From contig CABVAC010000001.1 in assembly GCA_902496275.1 (NCBI GenBank), positions 1-64,000 of the forward strand: 64,000 bases of DNA. Reading direction: 5' to 3'. The notes under the pieces are model-generated. The model was not told where the DNA came from. It searched no databases and saw only the letters and a list, made by a program, of their open reading frames with translations. Position 1 is the first letter of the stretch, and each line of letters starts with the position of its first letter. The position numbers and the translations under genes were made by a program. Shown one piece after another: positions 6,474 to 15,175 of this stretch. This stretch comes from an uncultured Collinsella sp. Lineage in GTDB: Bacteria; Actinomycetota; Coriobacteriia; Coriobacteriales; Coriobacteriaceae.

Positions 6474-8834
6474 CTAAACGCGGCGCTTAAGCTGGGCTCC
6501 GCCCTCGCCGGGCATCAGGCGGCGCGCGTCGTAGACCGAGTCAACGCTGCTGATAGAGGCCAGCAGCGGATCCAGACCACTCGCGTCCGAAATCTCGACC
6601 ATAAAGCGCAGGGTTGCAATACCCTCGCGGTTGGTCGACGTGGCGGCAGAAAGGATATTGCCGCCCGCATCGCCAATGGCAATGGTGACATCCTTGAGCA
6701 GGCCCATGCGGTCCAGGCACTCGACCACGATTTCGACCTGGAAGAGGGTGTCGGCAGCGCCGTCCCACTCCACTTCGATCATGCGCTCGGGATGCTCCAT
6801 AAGACCCTTGACGTTGGGGCAGTTGGCGCGATGCACCGAAACGCCACGGCCGCGCGTGATGAAGCCGACGATATCGTCGCCTGTCACCGGATTGCAGCAA
6901 TGCGCCAGACGGACCAGCAGGCCGCTGTTGCTCTCGCCCTTGACGATAATGCCGTTGCTGGCGCTCTTGCCGCGCTTTTGCGGCTTGCGGTTGGAGCCGC
7001 GGGCAGGCTGCTTGACGACCTCGGCAATGGCTTCGGTCTTGGTGAGCTGCTCCTCGGGCTTGGGGTCCAAGATTTGCTCGACCTTGTTACCCACGGCGCG
7101 CGGAGCAACCTTGCCGGCGCCGACGGCGGCAAACAGGTCCTCGAGCTGCTTGTAGTTAAACTGCTCCGCCACGGCGTTGAGCGCACGCGTGGATCGCGGC
7201 GTAGAGATGCCATACCCGCGCTTGCGCAAGTCCTTGGCCAGTATATCGCGGCCGGCAGCAGCGTCGTCGTCCTTGGTCGCGGCGGCAAAATAGCGGCGAA
7301 TCTTTGACTTGGCGGAAGGCGTCTTAACGATCTTGAGCCAATCACGCGACGGCTTGGAACTCTTGTTGGTCAGGATTTCAACGCGGTCGCCCGTCTTGAT
7401 CTCGTGCGTGAGCGGGGCCACCGCACCGTTGATCTTAGCGCCGACGCAATGGTTGCCCACCTCGGTGTGAACGGCGTAGGCAAAGTCGAGCGGCGTGGAG
7501 CCGGCACGAAGCGCCATGACCTCGCCCTTGGGCGTAAAGACGAAGATCTCCTGATCGAAGAGGTCGACCTTCAGCGAATGCAGATATTCCTTGGCGTCGG
7601 TGATCTCATCAGACGCAGCCCAATCGAGCGAATGTTTGAGCCAGTTAATCTGGTCGTCCAGCCGCTGGGCATCATTGGTCTTAGACGCAGACGATCCGCC
7701 CGACTTCTTATAGAGCCAGTGAGCGGCAATGCCGTACTCGGCCTGCTCATGCATCTCATAGGTTCGAATCTGAATCTCGAGCGGGCGGGCCGTGGGGCCG
7801 ATAACCGTCGTATGGAGCGACTGGTAGTTATTGACCTTGGGCATGGCGATATAGTCTTTAAAGCGACCGGGCATGGGGTGCCACAGCGTATGCACCGCGC
7901 CGAGCGTGGAGTAGCAATCGCGCACCGAATGGGTGATGACGCGCAGCGCCACCAGGTCGTAGATCTCGGAGAACTCCTTGCCCTTACGCTTCATCTTTTG
8001 GTAGATGGACCAATAGTGCTTGGAGCGGCCATTAATCTGGAAGCCCTCCAGGCCAATGCGGTTGAGCTCGTCGGTGAGCGTCTTGATGGTCTCGGCCAGA
8101 TAGCGCTCGCGAACCTCGCGTGACTCGGCTACCATGCGCGCGATGCGCTGGTAGGCATCGGGCTCCAAGTAGAAGAAGGACAGGTCCTCGAGCTCCCACT
8201 TGATAGAGCTCATGCCCAGGCGGTCGGCCAGGGGCGCATACACGTCCATGGTCTCGCGGGCCTTAAACAGGCGACGGTCCTCGCGAAGGGCCGCCAGCGT
8301 ACGCATGTTATGCAGGCGGTCGGCAAGCTTAACGATAATGACGCGGATGTCCTTGGACATGGCGAGGAACATCTTGCGCAGCGTAAGCGCCTGCTTCTCG
8401 TCCATGCTATCGACTTCGATGTTGGTGAGCTTGGTCACGCCATCGACGAGCTCGGCCACCGTATCGCCAAACAGGCCGGAAACATCGGCAAGCGAGGTCT
8501 CGGTATCCTCAACGGTATCGTGCAGCAGCGCGGCGCACACCACATCGCAGTCCATCTTGAGATCGGCCAAAATGATGGCCACCTCGACGGGATGGTTAAT
8601 GTACATCTCGCCCGAACGGCGCTTTTGGTTGCAGTGCTTCTCGGCGGCAAAGCAGTAGGCCTGCTCCACCTTAGAGAAGTCGTCCTCATTCATATATTTG
8701 AGGCACAGGCGCTCCAGCTTGTCGTAGCTGTCCGCCATGATCTCGGGCGGCAGCTCATCGGCATGCTTATAGTGCTCCATCTCCGAGAACGGCTGGAGGG
8801 TGGAATCATGGGCGGTACGGGCTGCGGCATCCAT
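6474..8834 (-). CDS. rel: bifunctional (p)ppGpp synthetase/hydrolase Rel
   Basis: A 786-residue stringent-response enzyme that makes and degrades (p)ppGpp. The hydrolase HD domain is intact (HPVEVA, LLHDTVEDT at about 104-111, VKLADRLHNMRTL). The synthetase domain follows (GRSKHYWSIYQKM, ALRVI, RFKDYIAMPKVNNYQSLHTTV, EIQIRT). Then come the TGS domain (IFVFTPKGEVMAL...STPLDFAYAVHTEVG), a zinc-finger/RIS region (LAHCCNPV, HRANCPN) and a C-terminal ACT domain. With both catalytic sites intact it should be the main bifunctional Rel of the cell. It starts 15 bases after the recJ-helicase stop, so the two probably form an operon; AAGGGGA precedes the ATG. Confidence 0.95.
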   Translation of the reverse strand: MDAAARTAHDSTLQPFSEMEHYKHADELPPEIMADSYDKLERLCLKYMNEDDFSKVEQAYCFAAEKHCNQKRRSGEMYINHPVEVAIILADLKMDCDVVCAALLHDTVEDTETSLADVSGLFGDTVAELVDGVTKLTNIEVDSMDEKQALTLRKMFLAMSKDIRVIIVKLADRLHNMRTLAALREDRRLFKARETMDVYAPLADRLGMSSIKWELEDLSFFYLEPDAYQRIARMVAESREVRERYLAETIKTLTDELNRIGLEGFQINGRSKHYWSIYQKMKRKGKEFSEIYDLVALRVITHSVRDCYSTLGAVHTLWHPMPGRFKDYIAMPKVNNYQSLHTTVIGPTARPLEIQIRTYEMHEQAEYGIAAHWLYKKSGGSSASKTNDAQRLDDQINWLKHSLDWAASDEITDAKEYLHSLKVDLFDQEIFVFTPKGEVMALRAGSTPLDFAYAVHTEVGNHCVGAKINGAVAPLTHEIKTGDRVEILTNKSSKPSRDWLKIVKTPSAKSKIRRYFAAATKDDDAAAGRDILAKDLRKRGYGISTPRSTRALNAVAEQFNYKQLEDLFAAVGAGKVAPRAVGNKVEQILDPKPEEQLTKTEAIAEVVKQPARGSNRKPQKRGKSASNGIIVKGESNSGLLVRLAHCCNPVTGDDIVGFITRGRGVSVHRANCPNVKGLMEHPERMIEVEWDGAADTLFQVEIVVECLDRMGLLKDVTIAIGDAGGNILSAATSTNREGIATLRFMVEISDASGLDPLLASISSVDSVYDARRLMPGEGGAQLKRRV

Positions 8835-8849
8835 CGAGGTCCCCTTCCC

Positions 8850-11800
8850 CTAGGCCCGCGGTACGATCGGGCGGTTAACTTTGGCTAGCATATCAGAAGC
8901 GCACGAATCGAGCGCCCAACTCCGGAAAGCCGAGAACTCCATGCGCGAGCGCAAGCCCTCCAAATAGCGAATTGACCTGCTCAATTGCACACGGCCGGGG
9001 TTTTCGGCCATCGCGATGCGACGGGTGTCGTCAAACCCCGAAACGCGACAGAAACCAAGCTCTTCGAAGATTCCCAGGCCACTTTCCACCGAGCGCTCGT
9101 CGACCGGCGTGCGAGCATCGATGGCAAGGCACATCTGCGCGATGTCGATATCGCTCGCGCTAAAGGAATCGTCCCCGGTCTTGCCGCGGTTGGAGCGCCA
9201 CATGGTCTGCAGCGCGCGATAGAGCGTGACGAGCTCGTCGCGCTCGGGCGCATAGCAGTCGAGTAGGCGCTCGTTAATGCGGGCGTCACGCGACGAATAG
9301 AGCAGATGGATCACGGCAGGTTGGCCGTCACGACCGGCGCGTCCGCTCATCTGGTTAAACTCAATGCCGCCAAACGGCATGTGGTAGAGCACGACATGGC
9401 GGATATCGGGCAGGTTGACGCCCTCACCGAAGGCCGAGGTCGAAACGATGCAGCTGAGGCTTCCATCACGAAATGCTTCCTCGACACGGCGACGATCGGA
9501 GCGCGCAAGCCCCGCGTTATAGAACGCGATGCGGGTCGCGCAATCGGGTACCCGCTTGCGCAGCGTCTTGGCAAGCGCCACGGACTGGTCGCGCGAATTG
9601 ACGTAAATGACGGTCTTCTCCCCCGTCGCCACGATTGACACCAGGCGGTTCTCGCGGCTCGCAAGGTCTCGGTCATCCTCGAGCTGCAAGTTCTCGCGCA
9701 CCGTCTCGTCGACCACTGTACGGGTAATCGGTAGCACGCGGGCGAGCTCGGCCACAACCGGAGCCGTTGCGGTGGCAGTCGCGGCCAGAACGACCGGGTC
9801 GCCCAGGGCCTTGAGGATATCGGGCATGTCGAGATAGGCGCTGCGGTCGCCGCCCTTGGCAAGACCGGCATGATGCGCCTCATCGATAACGACAAAACCG
9901 ATGCGGCCCGAACGCGCAAAGCGGTCGCGGTGAATGGACAGGAACTCGGGCGTCGTGAGCACGATGCCGGTGCGGCCCGAAGCCAGGCCGGCAAACACGT
10001 CATCGCGCGCCGCCTCCACGGTCTCGCCGGTCAGTACGCCTACGCCAATGCCGAGTGCAGCCATCGTCGACGAGAGGTGATAGGCCTGGTCGGCAACGAG
10101 CGCGCGCAGCGGATAGACAAAGATGCTTGCACGCCCGCGAAGGACCGCCTCGCGCGCGGCATGCACATGGAAGATAAGAGACTTTCCGCGCCCCGTTCCC
10201 ATAACGGCCAGAACACTTTGGTGATCGGCCAGGGCATCGAGCGCCTCGACCTGAGCACGGTGCGGCTGGTTCGAGCCGATAAAGCTATGGATAAGCGAGC
10301 GCGTCAGCTCGGTATAGGAAAGCTGGGCGAGCGTTTGGCGCTTTCGGGACTCCAGACGAAGACCGGCGTCCGCAGGCTCCACGCCACGGCGAAGCTCACA
10401 TGCCGGGTCGTCAACGCTGGGCGCCGTGGTATCGCGGACCAAGACATCCTTGATCATGAGCTTTGGCTTTACGCGACCTTGCCAATGCTCGGCCACGGCC
10501 TCGAACACCAAATCGACAGCGCTATCGCAATTGATGAGCCTGTCGATCTGCGGCACGCGGAACATAATGGCCGGCACGCTCGCGGCGCCATCGGTCGCCA
10601 CGAAGCGCATGTGCTCGCCGGTTTTGCCCACCACGGCGCGATCGCACATTGTCACGCCCTCGGCCGCCAACAGCGGCACCTTGTTGCCCTGGCCAAACGG
10701 CTCAAGACGGGAGATCTGCTCGATGGTCTCGATATTCAGCTCGGAGAGGTCGACGGTGGCGGCAACCTCGTCGGTGTCCTCAAAGTCCTCGGCGGGAAGC
10801 TCGGACAGCACGGCGGAAAGGCGACGACGGAACTCGTCGAGCTTGGATGCCTCGATGGTCACGCCCACCGCACCCGCATGCCCGCCGCGACGAATCAGCA
10901 GATCCGAGCAGCGTTCTACGGCGTCGAACAGGTTGACCTTGCCCACCGAGCGACCCGAACCGCGAGCGATACCGTCTTCGATCGAGAACAGCAGCGCCGG
11001 CACGTGATAACGGTTGGTCAGGCGGCTCGCTACGATACCCTTGACGCCCTCGTGCCAGCCCTCGCCACCCACGACGATTGCGCGACCGCCATCATAGGTC
11101 TCCTCGACCTTTGCCATGGCATCGCGCGTGAGCTCCGCCTCGATCTCGCGACGCTGACGGTTAATCTCCTCGAGCTCGGCCGCCAGCGCGCTTGCCTCGA
11201 TGGGATCGCGGGCAAGCAGCAGGTCGAGCGCCAGCTTGGGATCGGCCATGCGGCCGGCGGCGTTCAAGCGGGGAATGAGCGAAAACGACAGGCCATCGGC
11301 CGTAATACTAGAGAGGTCGGCCTTGGCGAGCGCGGCCAGCGCGATATAACCGGGGCGGGCGGTCACGCGCATCTGCTGGATGCCCTCGGCGACCAGCGCG
11401 CGGTTCTCGGGCGTCAGCGGCATCATGTCGGACACGGTACCAAGCGCCGCGACCTCGATCAGCGAACGCCAATACGATGGCTTGCCCAGACGCTCGCCCA
11501 GGACCTGCACCAGCTTGAGCGCCACACCGGCACCGGCAAGCTCGCGCGAGGGACCCTCGTCCTCGAGCTTTGGGTCGGTCAGGGGCACGCCCTGCGGCAC
11601 CTGGTCGGAGGGCTCGTGATGGTCCGTGACCACTAAATCGATCCCCAGGCTCTCCAGATAGGAAACCTCTTCCTTGGCGGCAATACCGTTATCGACGGTC
11701 ACGATCAGCTGGGGGCGAGCGAGCTCGTTAACGCGGTCGAGCGCCGCGCGCGAAAGACCGTAGCCCTCGTCAAAGCGATGCGGAATAAACGGTGTGACAT

Positions 11801-12137
11801 TGGCACCAAACGTACGCAGCGCCTCGGTCAACAGGCAGGTCGACGTAATACCGTCAACGTCAAAATCGCCAAAGACCGCGATGCGCTCTTGGTTGCAAAT
11901 AGCGCGCTCGACGCGGTCGGCAACGACCGACATGCCCGGGATAATGAGTGGGTCGGCCCAGTCGCGATCGAGTGAAGGCGTCAAAAACAGCTGACCTTCT
12001 TCGATGGATGCAATGCCGTGCGCAACCATAATGCGCGCCACCAGCCCGGGTATGCCCAGGCCAGCCGAAAGCTCCTTTTCGAGCTCGGGGTTTTGCTGAG
12101 CGACCGCCCAGCGATGCGTCGTCTTAAGCGATGACAT
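8850..12137 (-). CDS. recJ: RecJ single-strand exonuclease fused to an SF2 (RecQ-like) helicase
   Basis: A 1095-residue two-part protein. Residues about 1-560 are RecJ: DHH motifs FGDFDVDGITS (about 91), VDNGIA, VTDHHEP (about 170), the LNAAGRM segment, DHHA1 RRGGHAGAVG, and the OB-like RecJ domain. Residues about 610-1000 are a helicase: MGTGRGKS Walker A (about 645), VIDEAHHAG (about 754), LAATATATA, and QMSGRAGRDGQP motif VI (about 932). RecJ degrades single strands 5' to 3' and works with RecQ in RecF-type repair; here both activities appear joined. The start at 12137 is chosen because the RecJ homology begins there; an upstream in-frame GTG at 12182 has no ribosome binding site. A TATAAT box lies at 12251-12246. 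Confidence 0.88.
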   Translation of the reverse strand: MSSLKTTHRWAVAQQNPELEKELSAGLGIPGLVARIMVAHGIASIEEGQLFLTPSLDRDWADPLIIPGMSVVADRVERAICNQERIAVFGDFDVDGITSTCLLTEALRTFGANVTPFIPHRFDEGYGLSRAALDRVNELARPQLIVTVDNGIAAKEEVSYLESLGIDLVVTDHHEPSDQVPQGVPLTDPKLEDEGPSRELAGAGVALKLVQVLGERLGKPSYWRSLIEVAALGTVSDMMPLTPENRALVAEGIQQMRVTARPGYIALAALAKADLSSITADGLSFSLIPRLNAAGRMADPKLALDLLLARDPIEASALAAELEEINRQRREIEAELTRDAMAKVEETYDGGRAIVVGGEGWHEGVKGIVASRLTNRYHVPALLFSIEDGIARGSGRSVGKVNLFDAVERCSDLLIRRGGHAGAVGVTIEASKLDEFRRRLSAVLSELPAEDFEDTDEVAATVDLSELNIETIEQISRLEPFGQGNKVPLLAAEGVTMCDRAVVGKTGEHMRFVATDGAASVPAIMFRVPQIDRLINCDSAVDLVFEAVAEHWQGRVKPKLMIKDVLVRDTTAPSVDDPACELRRGVEPADAGLRLESRKRQTLAQLSYTELTRSLIHSFIGSNQPHRAQVEALDALADHQSVLAVMGTGRGKSLIFHVHAAREAVLRGRASIFVYPLRALVADQAYHLSSTMAALGIGVGVLTGETVEAARDDVFAGLASGRTGIVLTTPEFLSIHRDRFARSGRIGFVVIDEAHHAGLAKGGDRSAYLDMPDILKALGDPVVLAATATATAPVVAELARVLPITRTVVDETVRENLQLEDDRDLASRENRLVSIVATGEKTVIYVNSRDQSVALAKTLRKRVPDCATRIAFYNAGLARSDRRRVEEAFRDGSLSCIVSTSAFGEGVNLPDIRHVVLYHMPFGGIEFNQMSGRAGRDGQPAVIHLLYSSRDARINERLLDCYAPERDELVTLYRALQTMWRSNRGKTGDDSFSASDIDIAQMCLAIDARTPVDERSVESGLGIFEELGFCRVSGFDDTRRIAMAENPGRVQLSRSIRYLEGLRSRMEFSAFRSWALDSCASDMLAKVNRPIVPRA

Positions 12138-12245
12138 AGGCGCCCACCCCCGATAGGGGCAGGTCGCCGCGATACCTCTCACGGTTCATAGCGATGAGTC
12201 CTCTGTGTATGCCCGCTTCGGCAGGCAGATCTGTTGAACGGATTT

Positions 12246-12251
12246 ATTATA
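12246..12251 (-). promoter_or_regulatory. -10 box upstream of recJ-helicase
   Basis: A perfect TATAAT on the minus strand in the 275-base divergent gap between recJ-helicase and the symporter gene. No good -35 hexamer is visible at the right distance. Confidence 0.4.
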
Positions 12252-12412
12252 CCGTGCAACGCGGGCGCAAATCGCCGCAGCACACCGCGGTTTCGGTAAA
12301 CGATGCCGGTAATAGCCTCGAAATAATCGAGCGTTTCTACTGCACGAACGCATGCGAGCGTCTAGCATATCCATGCAAATGCATCTACGAGCAAAGGGAG
12401 TCACAGAGACAT

Positions 12413-13411
12413 ATGAAGCAATGGGTTGGACTGGGCAAATTTCTCGCGGGGCATATGCAGGTCATCGTTCCGATTTGCGTGGCGCTCGGCGTGCTCTTTC
12501 CTCAGCAGATCGGCGTCCTCAAGCCCATCGTCCCCACCCTGTTTGCCTTTATGACATTCCAAGGTGCGCTCAGCAACACCTTCCACCAGGTGGCTGAGGT
12601 GTTTCGCCGTCCGCTGCATTTGATTTTGGCGTTATTTGTCTCGGCTGTGCTCATCCCCATTGCGGCGTATGCCATGGGCTCACTGTTCTTTGGTTCCAAC
12701 CCCAACCTTGTCTGCGGCATCGTGCTCGAGTACAGCGTACCCGTGGCAGTCACTGCCTTTATGTGGATCAGCATGTTCGGCGGCAACGGCCCGCTCGCGC
12801 TCACCATCATCCTGACGTCCTCGGTCATCTCACCTGTGACGATTCCTCTTACGCTCAAGCTCCTGCTGGGCGCCACCGTCTCGATCGATGTGCCGAGCAT
12901 GATGCAAGACATGGCCTTTATGATCGCCATACCCGCCGTGCTCGGTATCGTCATTAACGAACTCACGCGCGGCTGGGGTCATGAGAAGCTCTCCCCCGCG
13001 CTTTCGCCCGCCTGCAAGTTCATGATGATGGGTGTCATCGCGTCCAACTCCACCGCCATGAGCGACTACGTGCTGCACATGAACACGGTGCGCCTGGAAG
13101 TCGCCCTCTTTATTTTGGTCTTCGCCATCAGCGGCTTTGTCGTCGGTTTTCTGGTCGCTCGCGCGCTGCATCTGCCATATAGCGAGACGACTACCATGTG
13201 CTTTACCTGCGGCATGCGCAACATCTCTTCGGGCGCCGTCATCGCCACGCAGTACTTTCCGGGCGAAGTCGTGTTCCCCGTCATGTGTGGCACGCTGTTT
13301 CAGCAGGTGCTGGCCTCGATTATCGGGCATCTCTTTGAGCGCCTAACCGGCGAGGAGCGCGCCAAACAGCGCAAGCGCGTCGAGGCCGGCCGCGACGCGA
13401 TGACACGCTAG
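12413..13411 (+). CDS. bile acid:sodium symporter (BASS) family transporter
   Basis: A 332-residue integral membrane protein with about nine or ten hydrophobic segments and no signal peptide. The overall pattern (MTFQGAL early, EYSVPVAVTAFMW, CGMRNISSGAVIATQYFPGEVVFPV late) fits the BASS/SBF superfamily, which couples sodium entry to uptake of bile acids or other organic anions. In bacteria many members move other substrates, for example pantoate or keto acids, so bile acid transport is only one possibility. The start at 12413 is the only ATG placed at the beginning of the homology; the ribosome binding site (AAGGGAG) is a little far upstream. Confidence 0.78.
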   Translation: MKQWVGLGKFLAGHMQVIVPICVALGVLFPQQIGVLKPIVPTLFAFMTFQGALSNTFHQVAEVFRRPLHLILALFVSAVLIPIAAYAMGSLFFGSNPNLVCGIVLEYSVPVAVTAFMWISMFGGNGPLALTIILTSSVISPVTIPLTLKLLLGATVSIDVPSMMQDMAFMIAIPAVLGIVINELTRGWGHEKLSPALSPACKFMMMGVIASNSTAMSDYVLHMNTVRLEVALFILVFAISGFVVGFLVARALHLPYSETTTMCFTCGMRNISSGAVIATQYFPGEVVFPVMCGTLFQQVLASIIGHLFERLTGEERAKQRKRVEAGRDAMTR

Positions 13412-13441
13412 GCAGCACGCTTTTCGCAGGCGCTCGCCTTG

Positions 13442-14239
13442 CTACGCGAGCGTTTCCAGATGTGCATGCAGGCGCTCAGCATCGATATCGAGCGTGGTCT
13501 CGGCATTGACCTGGGCCAAACGATAGCCCACAAAGTAGGGCGAAACCACCCAACGTGGCAGCGCCTTGGCAATGGTCCGGCCGTCCATGTGGTAGAAGAA
13601 CAAGTTGTACGACTCCGCGCGACCGCCGTGGTGTTCGTGCAGGATATAGCGCAGGGCCACCTGAATCGCATCGGCAAACAGGTCCACCTCGGCTTGGTCG
13701 CGGGCGTCGTCGCTGGCGGCGATTCCCTGTGGAGCCGAGACGTTGACCTCAAAGAATCCCATGATCGGCTCGGTTGAGATGTTGACCGCGACCCTCCCCC
13801 GCCGCCAAACATCGATGCCTTCAAAATTTGCCGAGGTCAGCGCCGCATAGCCGTCCTCCTGTTCCAAGCCCACAATCTGCATGTGTGGATGGACGAGGCT
13901 GCCGCCCGAAAGCGGGCCTTTGTTCTTGTACATGAGCACACTGCGGTACTGTTGGGAATCGATCATCTGCTGCCAACAGCCCAGAGCAAACCTCATCACA
14001 TGATGCAGCTCATCCGGTTCATAGGTCACCAGGTCGGCGTCGTGATTGGCCGACTCGATCAATACGGTCTGACGGGTGGCCCGCAAGGTCTTGAACTTAT
14101 TCTCGAGCCAGATACAGTCACCATCGCGCCGGATGATGTTGGCGAGCCCCTCCGTGCCGCAAAAGGGACACGCGGTACCAGGGCGACGATTATCGTCGGG
14201 CTTGCCGCCCGCCTGCTGAACGTCAAATACCAACGCCAC
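13442..14239 (-). CDS. GalT-like HIT-superfamily protein (DUF4931 type)
   Basis: A 265-residue protein related to galactose-1-phosphate uridylyltransferase. It has a zinc-type CPFCG motif (about 24) and the nucleotidyl-transfer active-site motif SLVHPHMQ (about 116-121), as in GalT. It is shorter than true GalT and the rest fits the uncharacterised DUF4931 group, so the substrate is uncertain. It starts 4 bases after the cutC stop and is probably co-transcribed with it. Confidence 0.65.
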   Translation of the reverse strand: MALVFDVQQAGGKPDDNRRPGTACPFCGTEGLANIIRRDGDCIWLENKFKTLRATRQTVLIESANHDADLVTYEPDELHHVMRFALGCWQQMIDSQQYRSVLMYKNKGPLSGGSLVHPHMQIVGLEQEDGYAALTSANFEGIDVWRRGRVAVNISTEPIMGFFEVNVSAPQGIAASDDARDQAEVDLFADAIQVALRYILHEHHGGRAESYNLFFYHMDGRTIAKALPRWVVSPYFVGYRLAQVNAETTLDIDAERLHAHLETLA

Positions 14240-14242
14240 GGG

Positions 14243-14920
14243 TTATACCTCCAGCGGCACGATCTTGGTGCCATGGAGCTCGGAGACGCCTAGCGCCGCC
14301 GCGACCGCGTCGCGATTTGCTGTAGTGATGCCGCCGCCGGGAAGGATGGTCAAACGATCGCCCGCATACTCGATTAAACGAGCCAGGTTTTCGAAGTTGT
14401 CCTCAATCGGCGTACCGGCAGCACCACCGTGCGTCAGAATGCGCGTGACGCCGCAGTCGGCGAGCGTATCAATCGCATCGAGCTGAGCCTCGGGCGAGAG
14501 CTGGTCAAATGCCATGTGGAAGGTGATGTCAAGGGACTCGCGCTTGCACTCCTCGGTCGCGCAGCCCGTAGCCATAACGAGGGCGCCGAGGGTGAACTCG
14601 TCGAGCGCCCAGCCGCCGGCACAGGGCTTACAGCAGCCAAAGACCAGGCCGTCAACGCCGGCACTCACAGCAAGGCCCAGGTCCATCTCCATCATGCGCA
14701 GCTCGTCCTGGTTGTAATGAAAGTCGCCACCACGCGGGCGAATCATGCACATCACTCGCGCGTCATGCTCGTGAGCGTAACTGACTGTAGCGCTGATAAC
14801 GCCGGCGGAAGGCGTGGTGCCGCCGACGGCGAGGTTGTCGCACAGCTCAATGCGCCCCGCACCGGCATCAATTGCCGCCGGCACTCGCTCAAAGTTCTCG
14901 GCACAAAACTCGTACAGCAT
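14243..14920 (-). CDS. cutC: CutC family protein
   Basis: A 225-residue TIM-barrel protein of the CutC family: YEFCAENFE, AGAGRIELCDNLAVGGTTPS, MIRPRGGDFHY, GVDGLVFGC, FHMAFD, RILTHGGA, LPGGGI. CutC was named for copper homeostasis in E. coli, but that role is disputed and the enzymatic activity is unknown. The start at 14920 matches the family N-terminus. It forms a tight pair with the GalT-like gene downstream. Confidence 0.9.
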   Translation of the reverse strand: MLYEFCAENFERVPAAIDAGAGRIELCDNLAVGGTTPSAGVISATVSYAHEHDARVMCMIRPRGGDFHYNQDELRMMEMDLGLAVSAGVDGLVFGCCKPCAGGWALDEFTLGALVMATGCATEECKRESLDITFHMAFDQLSPEAQLDAIDTLADCGVTRILTHGGAAGTPIEDNFENLARLIEYAGDRLTILPGGGITTANRDAVAAALGVSELHGTKIVPLEV

Positions 14921-14980
14921 AGATAGGCCCCCAAAGACAGCAGATGTTTTCCGACGGGCATTGTCACACATCCCCATGAA

Positions 14981-15045
14981 GTTGCGGTGGAATAGGGACT
15001 GCTTTGGCCTCTGGAGCCCGTATTCAGTCCCTATTTCACCGCAAC
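14981..15045. repeat. 65-bp palindromic element, copy A
   Basis: 20-base terminal arms (starting GTTGCGGTGG, ending CACCGCAAC) pair with one wobble around a 25-base centre. A second copy of the same length lies at 16879-16943. The similarity extends about 16 bases to the left of each copy (GTCxCACxxCCCxATGAA). It resembles a REP or non-autonomous palindromic element. Confidence 0.8.
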
Positions 15046-15175
15046 TCAGAATGATCTCTTGGGAACGGCACAGCTGGCCGAAAAATGTTGCCGATGGTCA
15101 ATGTTGCGCAACAAGATTTCGGAATCCCGATTAACCATGGCAGTATCGCATACGTATCCAGAGGAAAGGATTGCC

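Noticed and set aside
9870..11636. A 588-codon plus-strand frame inside recJ-helicase
   Set aside because: Antisense shadow; no ribosome binding site and no recognisable domain.
13412..13441. Terminator between the BASS and GalT-like genes
   Set aside because: No stable hairpin with a T run could be formed in the short convergent gap.
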